The notes: generated by a model not told the origin, from the sequence alone. A stretch of 27,163 nt of DNA from Scatosoma sp045658805 (GCA_045658805.1 JAZOVQ010000014.1:1-27163); one strand, 5' to 3'; positions 15,846 through 23,759 are shown, counted from the stretch's first letter. Program-made: numbers and translations.

Positions 15846-17480
15846 ATGAAAACTATCGAAGCAACCAACTTTATTGAACAAATTATCAACGACGACCTCG
15901 AAAACGGCAAGGTAGCGGAAATTCAAACGCGTTTCCCGCCCGAACCCAACGGGTATTTGCACATTGGGCATATCAAGAGTATGCTTGTCAATTTCGGTAC
16001 GGCACAAAAATACGAGGGCAAGTGTAATCTTTTCTTCGACGACACCAACCCCTCTAAAGAAAAAACGGAATTCGTAGACGCTATCCGTAAGGATATTCAG
16101 TGGGTAGGCTACGAATGGGCGAAAGAAGTGTACGCTTCCGATTTCTTCCCTATTATCTATGAATATGCGGAAAAATTGATTATGGACGGCAAAGCGTTCG
16201 TATGCGATTTGTTGCCGGAAGAAATCAGCGCGACGCGCGGTACGCTTACCGAAGCTGGTAAAAACAGCCCTTACAGAGATCGTTCGGTGGAAGAAAACCT
16301 TACGCTTTTCCGTGAAATGAAAGCAGGTAAATATCCCGACGGAAGCAAGTGCTTGCGTGCAAAAATCGATATGGCTTCGCCCAATATGAATATGCGCGAC
16401 CCCGTTATTTATCGTATTTTGCGTTGCACGCATCACCGTACGGGCGACGAATGGTGCATTTATCCTATGTACGACTACGCGCACCCTATTTGCGATTATT
16501 TGCAAGGGGTTACCCATTCGCTTTGCACGCTTGAATTTGAGGACCACCGTCCCTTGTACGATTGGGTGGGTATCAACCTCGGTTTTGCGCCGAAGCCCCG
16601 TCAAATCGAATTTGCGCGTCTTGCGGTAACCAATACGGTTATGTCCAAGCGTTATTTGAAAAAGCTTGTAGAAGAAGGTCACGTACACGGTTGGGACGAT
16701 CCCCGTATGCCTACGGTGGCAGGGCTTCGTAACCGCGGCGTACCCCCTGCAGCGTTGTTGGATTTCTGTACAAAAATCGGCATCGTAAAGGCGAATTCCG
16801 AATGTCAGCTTTCTTATTTGGAAGCATGTATTCGTGACAACCTCAACGAAAATGCGGAACGCGCTATGGCAGTTCTCGATCCGTTGAAAGTGACCATTAC
16901 CAATTATGAAGGCTCGGAAGACACCGAAACGACGTTGCATCCCTTGAAGCCTGAAATGGGTACGAGAAAGGTTGCTTTCTCTAATACTATATATATAGAT
17001 AAGGCGGATTTCGCGCTTGTGCCTCCTCCCAAGTATCAACGTTTGAAGCCCGACGGCTACGTTCGTTTGAAGAATGCGTATATCATTCATTGTGACGAAG
17101 TGGTACAAGACGAAAACGGCGAAGTGGTTGAGCTTAAGTGTTCGTACATTCCCGAAAGCCGTTCGGCAAACGATACCAGCGGTATCAAGGTAAAGGGTAC
17201 TATTCAATGGGTAGACGGCGCGACGGGCGTTGACGTGGAAATTCGCAAATACAGCTATCTTTTGAAGGATGCCGAATACGCAGGTCAGGATTTCGGCGAA
17301 CGTATGAATTTGGACAGCGAACATATCTATTATGGTAAAGCGGAACCGTATTTGGCGGAAAGCGAAGACGGTAAGGCATTCCAGCTCATGCGCGTAGGTT
17401 ATTATAAGAAATGCGTGGACGCGCAAGGCAACTTGGTGCTTTCCGAAATTGTTTCTTTAAAAGATAACTTCAATAAATAA
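15846..17480 (+). CDS. glnS: Glutaminyl-tRNA synthetase
   Basis: A class I synthetase that charges tRNA-Gln with glutamine. The 544-aa length fits. The HIGH signature is in PPEPNGYLHIGHIKS (31-45), followed by FDDTNPSKEK, LEFEDHRPLYDW and the KMSKS-type VMSKR near residue 266. The C-terminal beta-barrel anticodon domain begins near residue 340 and includes RYKLKPDGYVRLKNAY-like and SRSANDTSGIKVKGTIQWV segments. Many Firmicutes lack GlnRS and use GluRS plus GatCAB, so its presence suggests a lineage that acquired GlnRS; whether GatCAB is also present cannot be seen here. GAGAG lies upstream of the ATG. There is no strong terminator after it, only AT-rich sequence. Confidence 0.96.
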   Translation: MKTIEATNFIEQIINDDLENGKVAEIQTRFPPEPNGYLHIGHIKSMLVNFGTAQKYEGKCNLFFDDTNPSKEKTEFVDAIRKDIQWVGYEWAKEVYASDFFPIIYEYAEKLIMDGKAFVCDLLPEEISATRGTLTEAGKNSPYRDRSVEENLTLFREMKAGKYPDGSKCLRAKIDMASPNMNMRDPVIYRILRCTHHRTGDEWCIYPMYDYAHPICDYLQGVTHSLCTLEFEDHRPLYDWVGINLGFAPKPRQIEFARLAVTNTVMSKRYLKKLVEEGHVHGWDDPRMPTVAGLRNRGVPPAALLDFCTKIGIVKANSECQLSYLEACIRDNLNENAERAMAVLDPLKVTITNYEGSEDTETTLHPLKPEMGTRKVAFSNTIYIDKADFALVPPPKYQRLKPDGYVRLKNAYIIHCDEVVQDENGEVVELKCSYIPESRSANDTSGIKVKGTIQWVDGATGVDVEIRKYSYLLKDAEYAGQDFGERMNLDSEHIYYGKAEPYLAESEDGKAFQLMRVGYYKKCVDAQGNLVLSEIVSLKDNFNK

Positions 17481-17552
17481 AAATAAATAAGAAATAAACA
17501 AAAAAGTATCAAAACGTCGTTTAAGTTTTACATTTTTAAAGGGTTTCGACAA

Positions 17553-17608
17553 AAAATTTATCTTTTTTATAAAAAAGAAAAAAAATGAAAAAATAGTTGA
17601 TAAATTTT
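17553..17608. repeat. AT-rich inverted repeat upstream of the CvpA-like gene
   Basis: AAAATTTATC (17553-17562) and GATAAATTTT (17599-17608) are perfect 10-bp inverted arms around an A/T-only interior that itself holds CTTTTTT-AT-AAAAAAG. It lies just upstream of the -35 at 17620. It may be a weak terminator for glnS or an UP-like or regulator-binding region. Confidence 0.4.
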
Positions 17609-17619
17609 CCAAAAAACAC

Positions 17620-17648
17620 TTGACGGAATGAAAAACTTATGATAAAAT
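17620..17648 (+). promoter_or_regulatory. Promoter of the CvpA-like membrane protein gene
   Basis: TTGACG (17620-17625), a 17-bp spacer, an extended TGA and TAAAAT (17643-17648). A strong GGGGGAT ribosome binding site follows at 17675. Confidence 0.75.
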
Positions 17649-17686
17649 AATGAATACTAAATAAAATTATTGTAGGGGGATAGCTT

Positions 17687-18829
17687 ATGCTTTCTTTGTA
17701 CTCGATTTTGAACGCCGACGCAGGCGCGACTGAATCCACTTCTTCTCCCATCATTGGCGTTGCCATTCTCGCAGCCATCGCAGTCCTTTTGATTGCGTTT
17801 GTTATCGGCTGGAAGAAAGGTATCCGTCGTATCAGCTGGAACGGTATTACCTGGCTTGTTGCTTTTGCGATTTACTTCGTAGCAAACGGCTTGGGTCTCA
17901 ACTTGCCCGCTCCCGTAGTAGCTATCATTGCTGCTGTAGCTGCATTGCTTATACATAACCTTATGGTTGTTGTATTCCGTCCCAAGATGAAATGGAAGAG
18001 CATGAAGAACTTCAAGCGCTTCGGTGAAAAAGCTCGCGACTACGAATACGAAATGGATTTCAGCGAATATGATGATTTCGTTGACGCTCGTTACGTAATG
18101 ACTTCCAAGGGTATGAAACCTGGTTTCCTTGGCAAGCTTTTCGGCGGTATCTTCTGCATCTTCAACACCGTTATGTATATCGCTGCACTTGGTATCATTG
18201 CAGTTTACGTATTGTCCACGACGACGATTATGGCGCCCGAAGGTATGATGGGCCGTGATCCCGCTATGCTTGCTCTCTTGACGCACGCTATGGACTTCGT
18301 AATCATCGGTATCGTTATTTGCATGGCATGCAGCGGCTTCAGAAAGGGCCTTATCGGCGCGATCCGTTCCTTCTTCGTAATGTTCGGTTCGATCCTTGCA
18401 ATTGGTCTTGCATTTGGTCTTCCTTTCGTTATGCCCGACATGTTCGCAGGTTTGACGGAAACCCTTCAACCCATGTTCGAAGGCTTCGGCAACTTGAGCA
18501 CGGTACTTGCAAACGTAGCACTTGGTATGATTCTTCTCATCCCTATGCTTATCGTTATCGCGTTGATCAACTACTTCATCGGTAAGCTCGCAAGAGGTAT
18601 CCGTTCCGTAGGTGGTTTCCGCTTCGTTGACGGTTTGTTCGGCAGCTTGGTTTACCTTGCGCTTGCAGTGGTTGGTTGTGCGCTTGCATGCTTCGCACTC
18701 GACCTTCTCCTCGGCGTTATGGGTGCTTCGTTCACCAACGTACACATCTTGATGTCTGAAGTTCCTAACACGATCGTTGTTTGGACGGCTGACTTCATCA
18801 GAAATACGTTTTTGACGACGGCTGCTTAA
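17687..18829 (+). CDS. Polytopic membrane protein with two CvpA-like halves
   Basis: The 380-aa protein has about seven membrane segments. Two stretches resemble the CvpA family, whose members are small membrane proteins linked to colicin V export and envelope stress: GWKKGIRRISWNGITWLVAF at about residues 44-63 and GFRKGLIGAIRSFFVMFGSILAIGLAF near residues 210-236. The second half ends with RSVGGFRFVDGLFGSLVYLALAVVG, like the CvpA C-terminus. A polar, charged loop of about 40 residues (KMKWKSMKNFKRFGEKARDYEYEMDFSEYDDF) separates the halves. Codon choice is notably C-ending (TTC, ATC, CTC) compared with neighbours, and promoter and ribosome binding site are strong, which suggests high expression. 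Function is unknown; the CvpA relation is by motif only. Confidence 0.8.
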   Translation: MLSLYSILNADAGATESTSSPIIGVAILAAIAVLLIAFVIGWKKGIRRISWNGITWLVAFAIYFVANGLGLNLPAPVVAIIAAVAALLIHNLMVVVFRPKMKWKSMKNFKRFGEKARDYEYEMDFSEYDDFVDARYVMTSKGMKPGFLGKLFGGIFCIFNTVMYIAALGIIAVYVLSTTTIMAPEGMMGRDPAMLALLTHAMDFVIIGIVICMACSGFRKGLIGAIRSFFVMFGSILAIGLAFGLPFVMPDMFAGLTETLQPMFEGFGNLSTVLANVALGMILLIPMLIVIALINYFIGKLARGIRSVGGFRFVDGLFGSLVYLALAVVGCALACFALDLLLGVMGASFTNVHILMSEVPNTIVVWTADFIRNTFLTTAA

Positions 18830-18855
18830 GCTATCTACTTTAATTAAATAAAAAC

Positions 18856-18887
18856 AAACGGGCTGCCGATAGGGAGTCCGTTTTGTG
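18856..18887 (+). terminator. Terminator of the CvpA-like gene
   Basis: AAACGGGCT (18856-18864) and AGTCCGTTT (18875-18883) form a 9-bp stem with one G-T pair and a 10-nt loop, followed by a short T-run TTTTG. Confidence 0.75.
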
Positions 18888-18906
18888 CTGTCTAAACGTA
18901 ATGAAT

Positions 18907-19034
18907 TAAGCTTTGTCTTGCAAGCGTATAAGAAGTGTATAGGGTGTAAGTTAATAATCGCCATAAGCTTTATATTGCGAGGGTATAAGGCTTATGTAAC
19001 AGTCTAGCGGGCTTTATTTCGCAAGTAGGTAAAC
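18907..19034 (+). repeat. Three imperfect direct repeats of about 25 bp
   Basis: AAGCTTTGTCTTGCAAGCG (from 18908, continuing TATAAG), AAGCTTTATATTGCGAGGG (from 18965, continuing TATAAG) and GGGCTTTATTTCGCAAGTAG (from 19009, continuing GTAAAC) share a core of GCTTT, TGC-AG and G-TA-A. The first two match at 21 of 25 positions. They fill the spacer between the CvpA-like terminator and the DUF4432 promoter. Nothing coding is seen. Confidence 0.5.
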
Positions 19035-19063
19035 GGAATGGTAAACGGCTGTATCGCATTCGC

Positions 19064-19092
19064 TTGCCTTTTAGCAGGGAGTGTGGTATACT
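19064..19092 (+). promoter_or_regulatory. Promoter of the DUF4432 gene
   Basis: TTGCCT (19064-19069), a 17-bp spacer, an extended TGG and TATACT (19087-19092). It supports the start at 19132 over the earlier frame opening at 19081. Confidence 0.7.
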
Positions 19093-19131
19093 AAAACAAA
19101 GCTGAATTTGTCGGCAGTGAAAGGGGTACTT

Positions 19132-20016
19132 ATGGACGAAAGAAAATTAGGAAACAAATCGCAAATTCGTTTTGCTAAAGATATTCAAATAGACGGTAAG
19201 CGCTGTATTTTGGTGCAAAACGGCGTGCTGGAAGTGCTGTTCAATAAGGACAATGCTTTGGATATTGTGTGGGTAAAATACAAGGGTGTCAATCTTTCCT
19301 TTTTAAGCAAAAATGGTTTAAACGACGGCGCGAGGGATTTTGTCGGCAACTTTGAGGGCGGTTTTTTATACACCTGCGGTATGGACAACGTTTCGGGTTG
19401 CGTAGCAGGCAAACCCGTACACGGCAGCTTACATTATAAACAATGCGACGTTGCGTATGCCATGGAAGAGGGTGAAAACCTCGTTGTATACGGCGAAGTG
19501 CGAGAAAGTGCGCTGTTCGGCAAAAATTTGTTGTTAAAACGTCGCTTTACGGTTACGGCAAACGGACTTTGCATACAAGACACCTTGGAAAACTGCGCGT
19601 ATAAGGATACGGAATACGTTTTGCTTTATCACGTCAATTACGGTTATCCGTTCTTGGACGAAAGCCTGCAATTGGATATTCCTGCGATAGAAAGCGAGCC
19701 GTTGACGGAAATTGCGAAACAACGCCAAGGGGATATGCTTCGTATTACCGCGCCTGTGGATAACGGCGACGAGGACGTGTATTATCATACCTTAAAAGAA
19801 GGCAAAGTGCGTTTGTATAACCCTGCCGTTAATATCGGTGTGGAAATGTCTTACGATACGGCGGATTTCCCTGTGACCTTGCAATGGAAGAGTATGATTA
19901 GCGGTGATTATGCGTTGGGAATTGAACCTGCGCTGTCGCGCTTTGACCGCTTCCAAATGCAAACCTTAAAGGTCGGCGAACAAAAGACGTATAAAATTGA
20001 TATTTCCTTTGAATAA
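19132..20016 (+). CDS. DUF4432 / aldose 1-epimerase-like protein
   Basis: The 294-aa protein resembles the DUF4432 branch of the galactose-mutarotase superfamily, beta-sandwich proteins that bind sugars and in some cases interconvert anomers. Visible landmarks are FEGGFLYTCGMDNVSG, VHGSLHYKQ, LLYHVNYGYPFLDE, whose His, Asn, Gly and Pro occur in related proteins, and ALGIEPA near the C-terminus, where the Glu is a likely active-site residue. AAGGGG lies 5 nt before the ATG at 19132. The adjacent gene downstream is a hydrolase-like lipoprotein, so a role in handling a released sugar is plausible but is inference. It has its own promoter and terminator. Confidence 0.82.
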   Translation: MDERKLGNKSQIRFAKDIQIDGKRCILVQNGVLEVLFNKDNALDIVWVKYKGVNLSFLSKNGLNDGARDFVGNFEGGFLYTCGMDNVSGCVAGKPVHGSLHYKQCDVAYAMEEGENLVVYGEVRESALFGKNLLLKRRFTVTANGLCIQDTLENCAYKDTEYVLLYHVNYGYPFLDESLQLDIPAIESEPLTEIAKQRQGDMLRITAPVDNGDEDVYYHTLKEGKVRLYNPAVNIGVEMSYDTADFPVTLQWKSMISGDYALGIEPALSRFDRFQMQTLKVGEQKTYKIDISFE

Positions 20017-20022
20017 AAAGAG

Positions 20023-20056
20023 CAGCCAAGGTTAGAAAAAGCCTTGGCTGTTGGTT
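20023..20056 (+). terminator. Terminator of the DUF4432 gene
   Basis: CAGCCAAGG (20023-20031) and CCTTGGCTG (20042-20050) form a perfect 9-bp stem; the following TTGGTTT is a modest T-tract. Confidence 0.75.
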
Positions 20057-20162
20057 TACTTCAATGGATTAACAAGCTTACCAACAGTAGAATGCAGGCG
20101 CATTTTTGCTTTCCCGTTTGCATATAACAAGGGTTGTAAGCAAGCGCAGGCAAATTTGTAGC

Positions 20163-20191
20163 TTGACAAAATGCGGAAAAAGAGTTATACT
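20163..20191 (+). promoter_or_regulatory. Sigma-A promoter of the interrupted lipoprotein gene
   Basis: TTGACA (20163-20168), a 17-bp spacer and TATACT (20186-20191). The strong promoter and the AAGGGAGAG ribosome binding site (20213-20221) appear intact although the gene carries a stop codon. Confidence 0.85.
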
Positions 20192-20228
20192 TATTATATA
20201 TAGTATCCTTTAAAGGGAGAGAAAATAG

Positions 20229-22691
20229 ATGAAGAAATCAAAATGGTTGGCTTTATTAATTGTGAGCGCTGTGTTGGCCCTTTCGGCAGGGTGCGGCGGG
20301 CTTTTGCAAGAGCTGGACAGTTCAAGCGATGCCAACAGCCTGCACTCGTCAAGCGAGAGCGTGGAGAGCAATAGCGGCAGCCAAGCGGTGGACTCGGAAT
20401 CTTCGGAAGCGAATACATCCTCGGCGGAGGACAGCATTTTGCAAGAGGATAGCGTTGAGGATAGCGCTTCGGAAGAAAATTCCATAGAAGAAAGCACTTC
20501 GGAAGAAGACAGTTCTCCACAAGAGGATAGCGCCTCGGCAGAAGATAGCACCCAAGAAGAGGACAGTTCTTCGGAAGAAGATTATTTTGAGGAAGAGGAA
20601 AGGCCTGCGTTGGACGAAGTGTACCGCATGGAAGCGGACGGAAAGTACGTGGCAATTGACGTGCAACACAGCATTTCGGACCGAACGGGACAAATGAGTT
20701 TTATCACCAAGCAAAGCTATCAAGGCATTAAGCGAATTGCCTTTAACGCCAAGACGGGTGAAGAAGTTTCTTGGTGGGGGATTGCCATTGCGCAGGATAC
20801 GCAAACGGCTAGCCTCTATAACACCGATTTAATCGTCGGGCGAGCAACGACAAACGATTATTGGACGACCTTTGTGTTCGATTTCGAGGATGCTGGCTGT
20901 ACCATTTATTCCACGCAAGGCGGATATACGCCTAGAGAGCTGACCGAGTTGACGAAGGTACCTTATACGGCGGACGGCACTTATTATATCTACTTTGTGG
21001 GTCCGTTGTTTGAAACCTTTTCCAAACCCATTTGCTTGGATAATTTCACCATAGTGCTTGCGGACGGAACGACCTATACGGACACCTTTGACGACGGCGC
21101 AAACACGGGCTTGTTTCAAACGGATAAGGCGGTTGCTCACGTGATAGACAATTCCATTGAATTGGGGCATATCGACGAAGAAGAGACACCCATGTACGAG
21201 ACGAACGAGGTTTTCTATCAATCGGACGACCAAATAGATTTCACGGCGTACGCACCCGTAACGGTGGAAAATTGGTCGGGCTCGGGGACGTCAAACCCCA
21301 ATCTTGTAACGGAAGAACAATATCGTTATATGGCGGAAGCAGGGTTTACAAAATCGCTGGGGCTGTATGAGGGCCGTACAGGGGATTCGGGCTTAACTTT
21401 CAATGAAAAGGCGGAGAAGGACGCGCTTGCGGTGTTGCAAATCGCGCAAAAATACGGCATTGAATATTACGTTTTAAATGAAAAATTTTACAATTTTGTC
21501 CGTCCTGAAATCAACGTTGACTTCTTCGATTTGACAATAGAAGACGGCAAATTTTACAATAGCGACGGGGCGGAGGTAAGCGGTTGCGATTGCTATAGAT
21601 ATTTAAAAACCAACTGGACGGAGCTTTACCATGCTAAGCTGTCGGCAATGTTTGGTGAGGGAACGTAGTATATTGACCACCCCGCATACGGCGGTAACTT
21701 TGCCTCGGACGAGCCGAGCTTGCCCACCTACGTTGACGGCGATTGGTATTACGGCGAGCTGGAACAGCTGTATTATCAAATTTTGTTCTACAACGGCTAC
21801 ATGGCGCTCAACAGCATGTACGGCGGAGAGGCGTACGTCAATTTAAATCCCTATTATGGCGTAAACCCTACCGTGCGCGAAGCCTACGACGCCATGATGG
21901 AATATTACTGTCAATATATCGGGCCGTTGTTGGGGTACATTTCCTACGACCATTACCCTTTGAACGGCACTTCCATGTCTTCGATCAGCGCCACGCACCT
22001 TTTAAACTTGGAGATTATGGCAAATTACTGTAAGGAATACGACCTAGAATTGCGCTCCTTCCTTTGGGCTAAAACGCAATCCACAGGCCACCGCGCGTTG
22101 ATAGGCGCTAACGATTTGCGTTTCCAGGCGTATGCAAACCTTGCATTTGGCGTTACGGAAATGCCGTATTATACCTATTTTAATTATTATGCGCCCGGGG
22201 AAGACGGTTGTAACAGTTTGATTGATTGCCAAACGGGCAAGCGCACGAAGGCGTATTATTGGGCGAAAGAAGTGAATAACGAAATTCATTCCTTTGAAAA
22301 GGTATATTTAAATTTCGAATGGGTGGGCACTATGTATCTGGATGCAGGCGTGGCCACGCAACAGCTTGCCTTATTGGAAACGAGCCTTTCTTCGCATAAC
22401 CGTTTGACGAATATGCAAAGCAATGCAGACGTACTTGTGGGGGTATTCACGGATGCGGACGGCGTGAACGGCGCGACGGACGGTTTTGTGGTGATGAATT
22501 ATTCGGATCCGTATTACAGCGACAAAGGGGAAATGGACAACGTAGTGCTGACCTTTAACGAGGCCACCCACGTCCTTGTTTACAAGGATGGAAAGCAGTA
22601 CGTTGCGGAATTGACGGACGGAAAGCTGTCGATATATTTGGAAGCAGGCGAAGGTATTTTTGTGGTTCCTTTTACGGAAGCGAATGCGTAA
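20229..22691 (+). pseudogene. Long GH-A-like lipoprotein interrupted by a single in-frame TAG
   Basis: One continuous frame of 820 positions is broken only by TAG at 21666-21668. The first part (479 aa) has a lipoprotein signal LSAGC with Cys22, a Ser/Glu/Asp-rich tether (about 27-130), a beta-rich module of about 190 residues with a CBM-like look (KPICLDNFTIVLADGTTYTDTFDDG), and the start of a hydrolase barrel. The second part (from 21669, codon YIDHPAYGG) continues the barrel: GGNFASDEPS, which aligns with HVADEPS in the paralogue at 10945-12384, then YVNLNPYYG, LLGYISYDHYPL, ELRSFLWAKTQ, and a closing EAGEGIFVVPF. The stop falls 14 codons before the Asp-Glu-Pro motif, so the truncated protein would lack the catalytic core. 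No frameshift is present. It may be a recent nonsense allele, a sequencing error, or a read-through site. Confidence 0.8.
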
Positions 22692-22707
22692 AAAATATAT
22701 AAATGAA

Positions 22708-22757
22708 GGGGGCAGGTATGCGTTGAATTTATTTCAACCCGTACCTGCCCTGTTGTT
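22708..22757. terminator. Bidirectional hairpin terminator made from the GGGGCAGGTA repeat
   Basis: Left arm GGGCAGGTATGCGTTGAA (22710-22727) and right arm TTCAACCCGTACCTGCCC (22733-22750) pair at 17 of 18 positions, one a G-T pair. T-rich sequence lies on both sides. It separates the interrupted lipoprotein gene from the convergent spoVT. The left arm, with two more G at 22708-22709, is identical to 4198-4217 inside comF. Confidence 0.85.
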
Positions 22758-23303
22758 TTATTCAAATTGATTAGCGAGAATATCGGCGGTTAAACGTGCA
22801 AGGTTCATATCGCTTCCGTCCATTTTGGCGCCGTCTTCTTTGGAAAGTACGGCCACCGCGCCAAGGCAATCCCCACCCGAAACGATGGGCACGATCACTT
22901 GCGCTGTGATTCCCTCTTCACGAGTGTTGGTGATAGGTACAATATCTCCGCCCTCGGAAGCGTTGGCGATATAACTGCGGCGTTCTTTTAAAATGTGTTC
23001 CATTTCTTCGGACAGCATTTTGCCGTCCAATTCCTTTTTACCGTCGCCGAAAGCGTGTAAAATGCCGTCGGTGTCGCAAATAACGGCAAGCTTACCACTT
23101 AAATCGTTCAACGAACGCGCGGTGGCTTTGCTAAATCGTTCCAGCGTGGCGATAGGGGAATATTTTTTCAACATTAATTCGTCACGGTCGGTGAAAATTT
23201 CCAAAGGGTCGCCCTCTTTGATACGCAAAGTGCGTCTAATTTCCTTAGGGATAACCACTCGGCCGAGCTCGTCTATTCTTCTAACAATACCGGTTGCTTT
23301 CAT
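22758..23303 (-). CDS. spoVT: Stage V sporulation protein T (AbrB-type regulator)
   Basis: SpoVT is a DNA-binding regulator of the forespore programme late in endospore formation. The 181-aa length matches. Residues 1-50 form the AbrB swapped-hairpin domain (MKATGIVRRIDELGRVVIPK, then EIRRTLRIKEGDPLEIF), and residues about 55-181 the GAF-like sensor domain (LAVICDTDGILHAFGDG, SEGGDIVPITNTREEGITAQ, VIVPIVSGGDCLGAVAVLS). The frame is open back to 23378, but the family N-terminus and GGAGG 10 nt upstream fix the start at 23303. A sigma-G-like promoter lies upstream. Its presence suggests a spore-former or a recent descendant of one. Confidence 0.95.
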   Translation of the reverse strand: MKATGIVRRIDELGRVVIPKEIRRTLRIKEGDPLEIFTDRDELMLKKYSPIATLERFSKATARSLNDLSGKLAVICDTDGILHAFGDGKKELDGKMLSEEMEHILKERRSYIANASEGGDIVPITNTREEGITAQVIVPIVSGGDCLGAVAVLSKEDGAKMDGSDMNLARLTADILANQFE

Positions 23304-23327
23304 ATATAAAAATCCTCCATTGACAAC

Positions 23328-23357
23328 TACTTTGTGTAGAAATTTGGAGAATATGCA
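23328..23357 (-). promoter_or_regulatory. Possible sigma-G-type promoter of spoVT
   Basis: On the minus strand, TGCATA (23357-23352), a 17-bp spacer and CAAAGTA (23334-23328) resemble the forespore sigma-G pattern TGAATA-17-CATACTA, with 5 of 7 matches in the -10. No good sigma-A promoter is seen. Bacillus spoVT is sigma-G dependent, which makes the match credible. Confidence 0.45.
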
Positions 23358-23451
23358 CAAAAAGGGAAAAAATTGCAACCGCGCGGTCGGAGGGTGTGCT
23401 AAAAAGGCGTGAAAATTTTTAAATTTTTTTATAATATAGAGATAAAATGAG

Positions 23452-23480
23452 TTGACAAACCAAAAGTATTGATATATAAT
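23452..23480 (+). promoter_or_regulatory. Perfect consensus promoter of tRNA-Leu
   Basis: TTGACA (23452-23457), a 17-bp spacer and TATAAT (23475-23480) match consensus fully; transcription should start a few bases before the tRNA 5' end at 23494. Confidence 0.9.
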
Positions 23481-23493
23481 ATAGTACGTTAAT

Positions 23494-23578
23494 GCGGTCG
23501 TGGCGGAACTGGCAGACGCGCAAGACTAAGGATCTTGTGGGTAACTCCATGCAGGTTCAATTCCTGTCGACCGCACCA
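23494..23578 (+). tRNA. tRNA-Leu (anticodon AAG)
   Basis: A class II tRNA: acceptor GCGGTCG/CGACCGC, short D stem GCG/CGC, anticodon stem CAAGA/TCTTG with loop CTAAGGA (anticodon AAG, reading CUU and, with inosine at position 34, CUC), a long variable arm, T arm CAGG-TTCAATT-CCTG, discriminator A and encoded CCA (23576-23578). Its last 21 nt (23558-23578) recur twice downstream, so it is an integration target. Confidence 0.97.
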
Positions 23579-23640
23579 CAAAAATAGGATGTCCAACAGG
23601 GCATCCTATTTTTGTTTGTTACGAACCCTCGACGGGAATT
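23556..23640 (+). repeat. 85-bp direct repeat, left copy: tRNA-Leu 3' end plus terminator
   Basis: This block matches 25015-25099 with a single difference (C at 23633, T at 25092). It holds the tRNA 3' end, the terminator hairpin CAAAAATAGGATG/CATCCTATTTTTG (23579-23614, perfect 13-bp stem) and 26 bp beyond. The 21-nt core also occurs at 23760. It behaves like an attachment site in which a newcomer restored the tRNA 3' end together with its terminator. Confidence 0.85.
23579..23614 (+). terminator. Terminator of tRNA-Leu
   Basis: CAAAAATAGGATG (23579-23591) and CATCCTATTTTTG (23602-23614) form a perfect 13-bp stem with a 10-nt loop and an internal T-tract. An identical copy follows the third tRNA 3'-end repeat, at 25038-25073. 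Confidence 0.92.
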
Positions 23641-23759
23641 GAGGGAGGGAGCCATTTTGCGAGAGCAAAATGCTTTGCCTTACGCAGGACGGGAAACGTC
23701 AAGCAGATTGGCAAAGGACGACGTTAACAACGTCGGAGCGGGGCGCGCTGCTAAAAGCG
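23615..23759 (+). other. Hairpin-rich cassette between two tRNA-Leu 3'-end repeats
   Basis: About 145 bp without an ORF, bounded by the first and second tRNA-end copies. It contains CATTTTGC-GAGA-GCAAAATG (23653-23672, GNRA-type tetraloop), GACG-GGAAA-CGTC (23688-23700), CGACGTT-AAC-AACGTCG (23719-23735) and GCGC/GCGC (23743-23760). It is GC-richer than its surroundings. It may be a minimal integrated element, the remnant of a larger one, or a structured RNA. Confidence 0.4.

Noticed and set aside
15324..17426. 700-aa open frame on the minus strand
   Set aside because: It is the antisense shadow of fhs and glnS, both unmistakable. The translation has no domain, and shows the Phe/Arg/His-rich look of a reverse frame.
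17657..18964. 435-aa open frame opposite the CvpA-like gene
   Set aside because: The plus-strand gene has a promoter, ribosome binding site and membrane segments; the reverse frame is His/Asn/Cys-rich noise.
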